This document shows, one piece after another, positions 1-11,417 of a stretch of 64,000 nt of DNA. The translations under genes and the position numbers were made by a program. A model generated the notes under the pieces. That model was not told the DNA's origin, did not search any database, and saw only the letters and a program-made list of their open reading frames with translations. How positions within the stretch are numbered: position 1 is the first letter of the stretch; each line of letters begins with the position of its first letter. The stretch covers positions 37,182,682 through 37,246,681 of the forward strand of contig NC_133104.1 in the NCBI RefSeq assembly GCF_022965805.1, read 5' to 3'. Origin of the DNA: Primulina eburnea. Taxonomy: Eukaryota > Streptophyta > Magnoliopsida > Lamiales > Gesneriaceae.

Positions 1-1
1 C

Positions 2-103
2 TTTGGAGTTCCACAACTAGATGTGGATGATGTAGACTATGTGATGGTAATGTTGCGGGCTATGGCGAGAGAGGTAGAAGCGCAAAGGCTTTTAGGTCGG
101 TAG
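2..103 (+). pseudogene. 3' end of an unidentified ORF, cut by the window edge
   Basis: An open frame enters from the left edge and ends at TAG (101-103). It ends with an acidic run (DVDDVDY) followed by a short basic end (REVEAQRLLGR). About 400 bp downstream lie a purine-rich tract and a candidate 3' LTR, so this may be the last codons of a retrotransposon ORF. Only 33 residues are visible and I recognise no family. Confidence 0.3.
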
Positions 104-377
104 AGGAATGAAGCAATGAATTGAAAGGCATGCGAGAGTGAGGGAAGAAGTGAATTTGATTCTATCAAGTGTATATAGAAGATGAGAACCTGGAGATTAA
201 GTTCTTCCTTCATCCAACTTTGAGAATTGAACTTTGGGCCTTTATGTGAATTGCATGAAGAGAACTAGGGAGTCAAGTAGCAAAGGTAAGAAAAATTATA
301 GAAATAGCCAATCAGCACATTGGACAAATTGGCTACATGGGCATTTGTGTTGAGTACAACGATTGTTTCTACTTGAT

Positions 378-662
378 TCAATAATCGAAATGTTATATTT
401 GAGCTGCTGTATAGTTTAAAAGATTTGAATTGCATTGTTACCATCAGTTATAGCTTTTGGTAAGATGGCAAACGTTTGATTCTTATTGATTACAAAGAGT
501 GCAATTATTGAGAGGGAGATTGTTAGTACAATAATTGTTCATGTTGGGTAGAGCAATCGAAACATGGTGCTTGAATTGCTGTAAGTTTAAAAGATTCGCG
601 TTGCATCGTTACCATCCGTTATAACTTTTGGTAAAACGATAAGTGCTCGGTCTTATACTTTG
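378..662 (+). repeat. Imperfect direct repeat of about 110 bp
   Basis: Roughly 378-489 and 552-662 share a block with the same order of words: TTTAAAAGATT, TTGCAT.GTTACCATC.GTTATA and CTTTTGGTAA. The copies differ at many positions. The second lies inside the candidate LTR that starts at 521 and the first lies just outside it, so LTR-derived sequence may have been copied into the internal region. Confidence 0.5.
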
Positions 663-1183
663 TTAGGCCCAAATTCAGCCACCCCAAATTAAAAAAAAAA
701 AAAGAAAAAAAACTACAGCCCATTTGAGAAGTTGGACCTTATGTCTGCAAACGTTGTGGAAGTTGAGACACGATTCATGACCAATAATCATGGAAGATGT
801 CTAAACTGCTTGGAGGAATTTGGAACAAAGCAAGGATGAAGATCAAAAACCCTACACAACTTATCATCAATAAATCAATATAAAATTATTAGCAAATTTT
901 CATCGATTCTAATTCATTTAATTCACTTATTTTAAGTTTTCATTATCTTAATTTCTTTAGTTTTAGTATATTACTTCAACTTTTCCAATTCTAGTTGTAC
1001 AAATATTTATTTTAGTTTATGATGACAAAATTAAAATCGCGTTCAAGAAATTTTTCCATTTCTTAAGTTACTTTCTTAGTTTTGTGGCTTACCAAGAAGT
1101 TAAAACTAACGTTCGATCCGAGGATTCTCATAGCTTGCTTTTAGAAGTCAGATTTCACACTTGACACGATTTCGTGCCTGACA
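521..1183 (+). repeat. Candidate 3' LTR of a retrotransposon cut by the window edge
   Basis: A purine tract (GAGAGGGAGAT, about 510-520) that looks like a polypurine tract is followed directly by TGTTAGTACA, and a matching ...GTGCCTGACA end occurs at 1183. This gives a TG...CA block of about 660 bp. The 5' LTR and target duplication cannot be checked because the element continues outside the window. The lineage is not assignable. Confidence 0.45.
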
Positions 1184-2656
1184 TATCTACATAATTTTGT
1201 ATGTTCAAACAATATTATTATGATGTTGATCAGCGCACAAGTAAAAAAAAAAAAAGTAACCAGTTGAAATTAATTTTGGATATTTTTTATTTTAATTAAT
1301 TATTTGTTGAAAAACCAAAATATTCTATCTAACCAATATTTTAGTTATTAGACAAATATTTTAGGTTATTAATTAAATATTTATTTTGGAATGTTTAAAA
1401 ATTGAGTAGTTTAAACGATTTAAAAAATCTGAATACTCAAGAACATAAAGTGTATTTTGTCAATAAAATAATAAATAAAGAATACTGGCCATTCATTCTC
1501 AAAATTATAATAATTGATTACTTGTTATTTTGATGGTTTTAATTTTTTTTTAAAAGTAAACCAATTGCATTACTTCATAATGTTTTGATTTACAATACTA
1601 ATTAACCAAGATGATATTTCACCATTAAAAAAAAAGAAATTTAGAGGCTTGATGATATTTGTTTTATAATGTTATGTTTTGATAAGAATGTTTAACATTG
1701 TCAGATAATAATATTATTTGTTGATTTTGTCATTTATTTCATACGAGAGAATCATAAAAAGTAACATTATTATTTTTGTTCATAATATTTAAATTATTTT
1801 TGTATTTAGTTATGTTATTATTATGATAACAATAAAAATTTTATTTAGAGAGTTTAGTTGTACGAATTAAATTAGCATTATTTGACAAATAATTAATTAT
1901 GAATCATTATTTGCTTTGCAATATGAGATAAACATCGTGTAGTTATAAATTTTGTTATTTCTAGTTTGAATGATTATAATAATCTTTGACATAGATTAAA
2001 TATTTTTCGATTAACCAATATCAATGTATGTCTGAATCACACGTGATTTTCATTCCTATACTATTAGTAAATGAATTATTTGTTATGTTGTGGTACACCA
2101 AATTATAAAATGTATTTGTTTAAATTTTCGTTATAACATTTTTACTGAAATGACTAATTCTTATATTTTTTAATATATCCTAGTTTTTGTACTTTTTTAG
2201 GAATTTTTTTTTGTTTAAAACAATTTATATATATTTTTTATATTTAAATAAATCCTACAAATTGAAGAAATACATATTTTAATTATATAAAGTTGTATTG
2301 TGAAATATTTAGTAAACAATATTAATTTTAAAAGAGCATATTTAGATAAAGTATAATAATCATTTTTAAAAAAATGATTTTTACTATATTTGTCAATCAT
2401 AATTAAGAATAAAATATATTTCTATAAATAAGATTAAATTTAATATCTATAATATTTTTAATATATTATATCTATTTACATTTTTTAAATTTGATTGAGT
2501 GAATTTAATTATTGAAACAATTAATATTATTAATATTTGCTTAATATAATAATAATAACAAAACTAAATGCTTTTTTAGTATTTATTTATTATTTTTAAA
2601 TAATATTATTTAATTTAATTCTTTAAATTTTTGAATGTTTTTAAAATATAATCTGA
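1184..2656. other. AT-rich spacer without recognisable genes
   Basis: Very AT-rich sequence with many poly-A/T runs. The longest open frames are low-complexity and lysine/isoleucine/tyrosine-rich, as expected by chance. I see no conserved domain, repeat boundary or RNA gene. Confidence 0.6.
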
Positions 2657-3594
2657 ATGTTATATTATCAACTTGATAATTTTTTTTATTATTTTATTTG
2701 CTACATTCTATGGACCGTTGATGTTGCTAGAATTTTTGATGAAAATAGAACTCATCTATGTTGGTCGGCATGTGCCTTGATAAATTTTCATATAGTTAAT
2801 ATGCATATACTAGAGAGGTGCCTTCGACAATTTGGAATGTGTCAGGATATCCTGCCACCTGCTACTAACTTCGATAATTTTCATAAATTGATGCGACAAG
2901 GGGATAACAATTGTGATTGGGCGACGAATCACAAATATTTTGTAGATATGTGGAACGACATATATAATTTGATTATTGGTGGGGATTATGTCATACTTGG
3001 TTCACCCGACATCACAATGGATTATCTTGATTGGTATCATGGCATTTCACATATATTTCTCTCTCCAACAATGGGACCTTCTAACGTCATTGGCTATCAT
3101 CATGTAGATGCAAATTACCGACAATTTATCGTAATACATGTTCAATTTATCTACATATATACGTATATTTAATTTTTTGTATTAAATATAGCTGACATAC
3201 TATATGCATCTATGTCATAGACACACCAGCTCATATGAAACCTCCACCGAGGTGGACAAAAAATGAGTGTTGACCCCGGACCATCAATTTCAAATATTGC
3301 ATACACTAATCCGCACGTGCTTTCAAGCTTTTCATCATATGAGTATAGTTACCACACTCCATTTGCAGGTAGTTTTACACATTTTTTACAAAGTGATTTT
3401 CGACCATTATGAATGAGAGTCACCCAACATTAAACATGTCGCTCATAACATTTCAAGAATATTCAGAAACAGAAGGATATGAGGTTGGCGGGAACATTGC
3501 TGATACCAGTACATCTGCAGCACAAACACGTACACATGGAGATGCTGAAAAGATGTTAGGTTGTGGACATAGAGTCATTAGAAGACTCAACTAA
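2657..3594 (+). pseudogene. Plant mobile domain (PMD / MAIN-like) gene remnant
   Basis: The frame at 2657-3172 contains a PMD-type (aminotransferase-like plant mobile domain) segment, with hallmarks such as FHIVNMHILERCLRQFGMCQ, followed by D.ATNHKYFVDMWN and MDYLDWYHGIS. A second frame (3409-3594) ends with GHRVIRRLN, which resembles the basic C-terminus common in the 'PP7 long form homolog' annotations of this family. The frames are separated by stops, and the start of the domain is missing or diverged in AT-rich sequence. PMD proteins occur both as host genes and as MULE passengers. Convergence with the MULE transposase at 5.3-8.1 kb suggests the passenger case here, but that is inference. 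Confidence 0.7.
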
Positions 3595-3599
3595 TATTT

Positions 3600-5117
3600 G
3601 AAGTTCAACTCTCTTGTACATGTGAGTGATTGTGTGTGAGGAATTTATCTTTTATAGTATACATCTCAAATGTATCCTCACACAAAGGCGTGTGCTCTCA
3701 ACTAGCTGATTTCTTCATGCTAACTGCCCATGCTTTGAGTCCTCTTCAAAAGTTTTTGTTTGATCTTCTAGATGTTGTATTTATAGGCCTCAACAATAAT
3801 ATATATGCGTTAGATACAAGAATATGACCGTTTGGAAAGTTTCTGTATTGTTTCTGAAATTGCAACGGTCAAATTCGCTTTGTTGGACTTTTTCTAAGCT
3901 TAAACTAGTCAACTCCGATCAACTCTGGTCAACTCATCTGGTCGTTCAGTTCAGTTGATCAGTAGCTGGTTCAGTTCAGTTCCAGCTGGTTTGGTTCAGT
4001 TCAGTTCAGTTGGGGAGTTGCTGATTCAGTTGGTCTGGTTCAGTTTCAGCTAGTCTGCTGAAATCAGCCTAGCTGATTTCAATTTTTGCATAACCAGTAA
4101 TTTCATCGTTATTTATCAGTATTTTAAGCTTCGATTCAGACTTTGACTTCTGAAGATGGTTTATCGATCATCGTCTTATCTTTTCAACACATACTGAATT
4201 GCTTCATTTCAATAACCGAGCTGAGAGATATGACCAAAATATGGCAACTGCTCATGCCTAACTGATTGTTGTTTTCATGCAATCAGTTCGGTAATTCAAC
4301 GATCAGTTAGACCTTGATAACATCCGATTTTTCCCAATTGACGTGATATACAACTTGTTCCAAATTGTGTTTTCTGATCAGTTATATTGACGGATTGTCA
4401 TTTGAATCATCCAGCTGAGAGATATAATCAAAACACCAAAGCTCGCCAAAAATTCAGTTTCAGTTTACTTTTCGTGTTTGCAACTTCACACATGAGTAAA
4501 TATGTTAGAAATACAATAACAAGTTTTGTTAACATCAAAATCAAGATTACGACCATGAAATTTTCTAGCAGAGACGTTAAATATTATGCAAATTGTGAAG
4601 TTGCATCCTACAATCTAGAGTGTGCTAGGAGTTTCAATTAGGCAAGAGATAAGTCATAAGTTGAAATTGGTTTATACAAGGTGTTGTATAAATCAAAGTC
4701 TTCTAGTGGATTCTTCACAAGAGGAAGAAGGGGTGGCGTATGAGTTGTTAATCTCCTAACATCTATAAACAAATTCATGTCTATTTATTTATTGCATTTA
4801 TTTATCATTTCCATTGCTTTTAAAGATGTATTGTTGAAGCATTTTATGTGTTCTTCAAATACCAAAATATTGCATACCAAGTGTTTGATAAATGCTTCAA
4901 CCAAAATATTTTTTATCATTCATCTTGCAAATATTTTTTCTCATTCATCTTGCATATATCTTAAATGCTTTACAAAAATATTTAATCGGTTTCTACGAAG
5001 GATTATTTTGAGTATCTTCCGCTTGGTTTGAAAACCAAACTCGATTTAATTCATCGGTGTTCAATATTTCAAGAACCGAGTTATCGTAGCTCAAGGATGA
5101 TCCCCCCTAATCGATCA
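3600..5117 (+). repeat. Diverged SIRE-like LTR remnant
   Basis: The stretch around 4665-4770 (GTTGTATAAATCAAAGTCTTCTAGTG, split by mismatches, then AGAAGGGGTGGCGTA and CTCCTAACATC) matches the reverse complement of the LTRs at 35,328 and 45,858 (AAAGTCTTTTAGTG, AGAAGGGGTGACGTA, CTCCGAACATCC). Both also carry CAGTT-rich segments (3940-4060 here). The likely 3' terminus is ...CTAATCGATCA at 5117. No clean 5' terminus or target duplication is visible, so this is a truncated or old solo LTR lying between the PMD remnant and the MULE transposase. Confidence 0.55.
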
Positions 5118-5283
5118 TAGCAATATATATTTTTCATCATAACTCGATCTTCTCACATGCACCTATATGCAATGGAGAATAATTATTAATAACTATATAA
5201 CTTTTTTACAAAAATTATAATTATATTAATCACTTCACATGTTATCAAGTAAAAATAATATAGAATACGTTATTGTAAATCTT

Positions 5284-8098
5284 TTACCTCCCACATTGTC
5301 CCTCCCTCAATGATGGTTGATCCATCTCATTTCTTATGCGTGTCCTGCAATCTCTACAAGCATGCCTCCTTTCTCGACGAACGGTATTGTATTGTAATTG
5401 GAATGTATTTTCATCCCAGTATTGTTCATCATGAACATGGTAGAATCTTCCATCATATGTGTTCACGTATTCGCTCAGTGTAAATCATGATTGTACAAGT
5501 TGTGCGGGAATTAATCCAAACCATTTTGCTGCATATATAACATGTGAACAAGGACTTCCAAATATTGTCAATTTACCACATGTGCAATCACGTGTAGAAA
5601 TTTTAACAGCTTTTACGTGATGTTGAAGACTTGGTCTTGCTCATGTCGCGACGGACGTTGTTTTATCCCTTTGGTCAAATTTTACTACTCGGTGTTCAAT
5701 TGAATTTTTTGACCATAATCAAACTTACAGTATGCATAATCAGTCCATGGTTGATTTTTTTCCATCATTTTATTACTTCGTGTTCGGCGTTGAATGAAAT
5801 AGTGCAGACATCGCTGTAAGATCAACTCCACTATTGCAGTTATTATGAGACGTCAAAACCCTTTCAACACACCTATTAATATATTCAGACATGTTCGTCG
5901 TAATTATCCCTCGTCTCCATCCACCATCATGAGCCAATTACCATTTTTCCTTTGGGACGTGTGACAAATAAGTGAAAGCTACTGCAATATTTGTTCTAAT
6001 TGCTTCCATTGTGACATTAAATTTTCCTATTTGATGTTGTGTCCCTGCTTCCCAATATAGATCTTTCAAATGAATTTTTTGAACTTACTGTTGAAATTAG
6101 AGCAAACATGCTTCAAACAAAAACGATGAACACCAAGATGAGGCTTGAAGTGAGAGAGATCTTGCACTACACTTGTTATACCCACTTGTCTATCAGATAT
6201 AAGGCACACACCTCTGCACCCTCTTGTTACATGTCGTGCAACATTACTTATGAACCAATTCCAAGATTCATAATTTTTTTCATCAACAAGCGCAAATGCT
6301 AGAGGCAAAACCTGGTTATTGGCATCCAAAGTACTACTATGAGTAGTTTGTGCTTATACTTGGTATACATATGGGTACCATCTAAACTGATTATGTTGCG
6401 ACAATCTCGAAAACTATTTATATATGGTTTGAAGGCCCAAAATACAAAGTTCAAAATTTTATGTGGATGGTCATACAGTATAAAGTGCTTCCACTTTACA
6501 ATAGTTCCTGGATTGTACTTCGACAAAGAAACTATATATTTAGGAAGAAAATTTACAGAGCTTTCCCATGTGCCATAGACGATCTCCACTGCACGCTTCA
6601 AACTCTGCCATATCTTAGCGTACGATATATCATACTCATATTTTGCTTTAATACTTTTTCGCAAATACTTGATCTCGTATGTAGGATCACAACACACGAT
6701 TCTCAAAAGTGTACTGTCTATCATGTTGATGTCAATGTTATGATGATCTATACCCACTTGGCTATATATGTATGTGTGATCATCACCGTATTTTGTGATC
6801 ATGAAATAGCATAATTTTTTTTAGATGATGCTCGAAATCCCCACCCACAATTGCCACCTTCAGACCAGTTCTTGCATTTGACCTTCCAAATTGTCGGAGA
6901 ACTTTGGACAACGATATATTCACGTCTCAAAACTCGAACAGAAAAATCCTTCACTGAAGTTATTAAATTATTTTTGCTCTTAAAAACCATTTTCACAGCG
7001 AGCTCTGGCCTATGAGGATTGTTAAAGTTTGTTCGTGATGCAGAAGAAAGACCAAATGAATCTGGAATTTGTTCGTCATATACTTCATTGAAAAATTGGG
7101 TAATTTCACGTAAATATTGCTCCGGTGCATTATGAAAGTTCTTTGTCAGTGTTGCTCCAGACATCAGAACACACAACGATGTGCCTTCATTTGCATTGTC
7201 AACATGGTCATTTTCTTCTCCATCAATTGATGTAGTATACTAATCATCATCGCTATTAATATACATGATGAGAACTGTCATCAAATAAATCATCTTGCTC
7301 AGGCATGTTCTGTAATTGGAGCGGGAATATTTGCAGCCCTGGTAGAACTATCAAAATGTCTAACATTTGTGGTATTTTCTTCATTACCCCATGAATATAA
7401 ATCCAATTGTCGTGTTATATTAGAATCCCATGCAACATCAACTACTGAGGGAACCGTGATATGATGATCCCAACCCCCTGGAGTAAAATCCCATTGTCGT
7501 GTTCTATTCATCCCCCATTTATAGTCTTCTTCGGTGTGAGCTGTGATATGTTGATTCCAAGGACCAGTGTCGATCCCATAATATGTCTGAGTTGATTGTT
7601 CATCGACGTGATATATAGAAGGTCCCATCGGATTTAAACCTACGGTTCTCAAACCTTGCGTTATTACCGGCATGACTGCATCAAAATCGTAATCACTTAC
7701 GTTCTGCAACACTGGCGATGAATCAACATACAAGTACATGCAATCCAATGTGGGCAAATTAAACATAAATTGTAGAATATCATCGTCTGTGATATAAACA
7801 TGCTCTTCAATGTAACGAGACAACGAGTTATATGAATATTTTGTTGACAATTTGATGCAGAATTTTGATGGGTCGATCTCAGCATGCGATGCAAATAATT
7901 CACCATTAGAGATAATGTAATAGACCGTGGGATTTTCATAGGCCTGGTCGCGGGGATACTATATCCAAACCTACCATCTTCAATAATGACATAACTACCT
8001 ACGTAGAGTACGGCACTCACAGTATCCATGTCTGAAGCGAAACTAAGATATATTGTTTTACAATCATTAGAAAATTTAATTATGAGTTTATTACACAT
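5284..8098 (-). pseudogene. MULE (Mutator-like) transposase, decayed
   Basis: Reading on the minus strand from about 8098, an N-terminal MULE region (7299-8098, two overlapping frames) is followed by a MuDR-type DNA-binding segment at 6799-7176 (FKSKNNLITSVKDFSVRVLR, then VKCK and CGWGFRAS). Next comes the MULE transposase core at 6066-6802 (SLDGTHMYTKYKHKLL, then ALVDEKNYESWNWF, then LISDR). A C-terminal fragment lies at 5284-5466. In intact enzymes the two acidic blocks (DGTH and LISDR) belong to the catalytic core. Several stops and frame changes break the gene. The missing SWIM-type zinc finger would fall in the unread part near 5470-6060, where a cysteine-rich trace (ISTRDCTCGK on the minus strand) can be seen. 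The element is non-functional as it stands. Confidence 0.8.
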
Positions 8099-8609
8099 AT
8101 ATTAAAATATAAATTTTATATTGGATTAAATTTCAAGAATCACTTATAAAATTATTATTATTATTTTATTAAAATATATATTGTCAAATCAATTTAATTA
8201 TTCTTAATCTTAATAATAAAAATATGTTATGAATTATATTAAAAAATTGAGATTTTGAACTTGTATAATTATAATTTCTAGATATATTAATTTATTACAT
8301 TAACAATTTTAACAATTAAGAGTATCAATAAATTTTTAAACAAAATAAAACATAATAATGGTATGACTAAAACAAATTCTAATTTACAATATAAAGTTAT
8401 ATTTTTTAAAACTGTTTTCTACATAACCACATAATAAAATTTGATCTTAAAATTTAATTAATTAAATTAAAGTTTTAAGATAACTTAATTTAAAATATAT
8501 CATTGGATAAAAATATGTTAATTAGAATTATCAATTCTTATATTACTTTGCATTAACATAAACATAATTAGAATACTACAGATTATATTAACGTGACCGA
8601 AGTTATAGC
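8099..8609. other. AT-rich spacer
   Basis: Extremely AT-rich sequence with no open frame of note. MULE terminal inverted repeats were looked for here and around 2.1-2.6 kb and none stood out. Confidence 0.5.
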
Positions 8610-8617
8610 GTAACTAT

Positions 8618-9177
8618 TAGGGGTGAGCAAGATTTCGATTAAACCAAAGTAACCGACTGAACCGAGCCAATTCGGAAATTCGGTTCGGTTATTTCGAAAT
8701 TCGGTTTTCAAATTAAAAAAATTCGGTTATATCAGTTAATTCGGTTCGGTTACGATTTTCAAAAGTTTGAAATCGATTAACCGAATTAACCGATATAATA
8801 AATATTATTAATTAATAATTTTTTTATTTATCAATTTTTATAAATATTTTAATTTTTAATTTTAAAATCGATATAATATGTATTAATTGTGTTCAAATAA
8901 AACTTATACATTTGAGATATGTGTGATTTTATGTTTTTATGCATTTTTGTAAACTGTAGTGTTAAAAAAAAATTACATATATAATTAAAGTTAAATCACA
9001 ATTTTTTTAAACTAATTGGTTAATTCGGCCACCGACTGAATTAACCGATTTTAATTCGGTTCGATTTTCATCGGTTATAAAAATTAATTTGGTCGGTTCG
9101 GTTCTGGCTAAATATTTCGGTTCGGTTATCGCTAATTCGGTTCGATCAGGAACTGAATTGACCGAATACTCACCCTA
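8618..9177. mobile_element. hAT-type non-autonomous element (560 bp) with 8-bp TSD
   Basis: The ends TAGGGGTGAGCA... and ...ATACTCACCCTA form short terminal inverted repeats. They are flanked by a perfect 8-bp direct repeat, GTAACTAT, at 8610-8617 and 9178-9185. An 8-bp duplication with TAGGG-type ends is the hAT pattern. The subterminal regions are packed with AATTCGGTTCGGTT motifs in both orientations (8660-8780 and 9020-9150), and the core is AT-rich and non-coding. Confidence 0.85.
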
Positions 9178-9185
9178 GTAACTAT

Positions 9186-10158
9186 ACACTATTTCATACT
9201 AAACACTTACAAATTTTTTTAACAATCGTAATAAAATATTTTACAATTCCATTAATATCAAGTACACTAATATTAACTCATTCTTAAATTTAAATAATAT
9301 AATTATATTTAAAATTCTAACCATGAAAAATATTTTCAAATATCACAAATTCATATTTATTATTACTTTCTTATTAGTATTCCTATTATTATTTTTATAA
9401 CATGATTAATATTCAAAATATAATATTTAAAAAATTATACTTATTCGTATGATTCAAGTGAACAAAATTATAATTATATTAATACAATATAAAAATACAA
9501 TTAAAACATAACAAATTACTTCAATTATCTTTCCAAATGTGGTTGTACGTAATTTGTAATAAAATCAACGAACGATGTTAATACTTATAATAAATGACAA
9601 ACATTACCAAAAATATTACACAAAACAAAATATTTTCAGTATAGAAAAAAACAAATATACCTTACATGTAACATTATATATCTCTTAATATATAATTATA
9701 ATATTATTAACAAAATAAAAACATTACATCTTAATACCTCTTTGAATAACATTATCAACGATGTTAATACCTGAAATAAAAAATCTCTTATTAACATTAT
9801 ATGTTAATACCTTATGTTCGAACATTCATAACAACGCTATACTCTCGAATTCAAAGTGAGACTCGGCCGCTATACTTTCGAATTCATAGTGAGACTAGAC
9901 GCAATTTATAAGCACGAAGAGAGTTATGGATTCTTAGACTCCGTGTCACGGATTCATAGAAACGATGACTTTTGTAATATTTTTTTTAAAAAAAATTTGA
10001 ATCTGGAAATTTGAATCACGGATTGCACTACTTTTACAACTCTATCAATTTGGCAATATTTTACTAAATAATTTTTTAATTTATATTTTTTAAAAAAAAA
10101 AAAACCATCACATATGCTATCTCAATTAAATCTGCTCACCTGAATTGTTTTTTTACAA
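9186..10158. other. AT-rich spacer with one short tandem repeat
   Basis: No gene is supported. The only structured segment is a 33-bp tandem duplication at 9835-9900, listed separately. Confidence 0.5.
9835..9900. repeat. 33-bp tandem duplication
   Basis: Two adjacent 33-bp units, both starting CGCTATACT and carrying CGAATTCA.AGTGAGACT. They differ at about four positions. The unit is more GC-rich than its surroundings. Confidence 0.7.
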
Positions 10159-10321
10159 GAGTGTCTCTCATGTGAGATCGTTTCACGGATCGTAATCTGT
10201 GAAACGGATCAACCCTACCGATATTCACAATAAAAAGTAATAATATTTTTTCATGGATGACCCAAATAAAAAGTTTGTCTCACAAATACGACCCGTGAGA
10301 CCGTCTCACACAAGTTTTTGC
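10159..10321 (-). mobile_element. Mutator-type MITE, copy 1 (reverse orientation)
   Basis: Same family as 14,387-14,570, 49,555-49,736 and 58,345-58,525. It has palindromic GTGAGAC/GTCTCAC ends and a core containing AATAAAAAGTAATA and CGATATTCACAATAAAAAG. The possible 9-bp flanks (TTTTTACAA and a poly-T run) are no longer a clear duplication. Confidence 0.7.
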
Positions 10322-10971
10322 TTTTTTTTTTTTCAAAACTTGTCAAAGGCAGTAATGCCTTTATATCCGGACAAAATTAAAGCTTAGACTGTGATTTGCT
10401 GATCTATTTAAAAAAAACACTTGGAAAAATCGAGATATAAACTTTTTGTAATTTTATATTATTTATCAAGAGAAAGTTAGAAAAAGCTGAAATTGAATGA
10501 TCGAGAGCCACAAACCAGCACTCGAGACTCATCGGATTTTAAGACACAAACTTGACATCACACTCAGAGCAGTATGTAATATTGGCTAATCAATTTTGTG
10601 AAAAGCAAGTAGTCCCATTTTCACCTTCTTCTTCACATGTGAAAGTTGAATTTTCATTTTGAATAACCGAATATAGCGGTGACATAGCAAAATCCAGATT
10701 CAGCACTTGAGTTTGGTAGGTGGTTTTCACTGTTTGAGCCACGGGATTTACCAGTTTTTGGCTTGAATACACAGATGAAAATCTCTCGACATGTCATGAG
10801 ATCTCCAATCTGAATCTGCACACACGACCAAACCCAAAATCCAAGCAAATTTATTGCCTCAGCCCGTCTCTCTTTTCTGACATTTCACGCCCATTAGTGG
10901 TACATTTGCATTATTAACCCCTCTCTGCGACGCCTCAGGCACAATCAAATATTCTTTTTCCCCCTTTTCTC

Positions 10972-10982
10972 TATATTTATAT
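10972..10982 (+). promoter_or_regulatory. Candidate TATA box of the PP2A B' gene
   Basis: TATATTTATAT follows a pyrimidine-rich tract (10,951-10,971) and lies about 435 bp upstream of the start codon. Plant B' genes often have long leaders, so this spacing is possible, with or without a leader intron. This is a positional inference only. Confidence 0.3.
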
Positions 10983-11417
10983 CGAGGAAAATCTAAGATT
11001 GGTTTGTTTCATGTGCTACTCATGCTGTTGTAGACTTGTAGCCATTGTAGATTGGTTGGCTTTCTGGATGAATGCATAAATGTCAAATCTTTTATGGGAT
11101 TATGCTGTTAATTAAGGTTCTTGAAATGAAATAGTGGGGTGTTCGTAGATTTTGCTGGATTCATCTGAAAAGTGTAGCATGCATTAATGTGATTTATAGG
11201 CTTTGTTTGTACCTTTCGTCTCTTTATTTGGTTTGAAACTTGTTTGAAGATCTCGCTTTTGTACATTATGCTGTAATTTACGGTTGGGGATTCTCATCCC
11301 AGGGGGCTCTTTTTCCAGATCCCTAAGTTCAAAAGTATCATGCCTTTGGATTGAAAACGTAAAGCTCCCGTTTCTATCGTCAAATTTTTCAATCTTTATC
11401 GAGTTGAAAACCACAAA

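Noticed and set aside
6039..6814. Plus-strand frames over the MULE core
   Set aside because: They are shadows of the minus-strand transposase, which has the conserved motifs.
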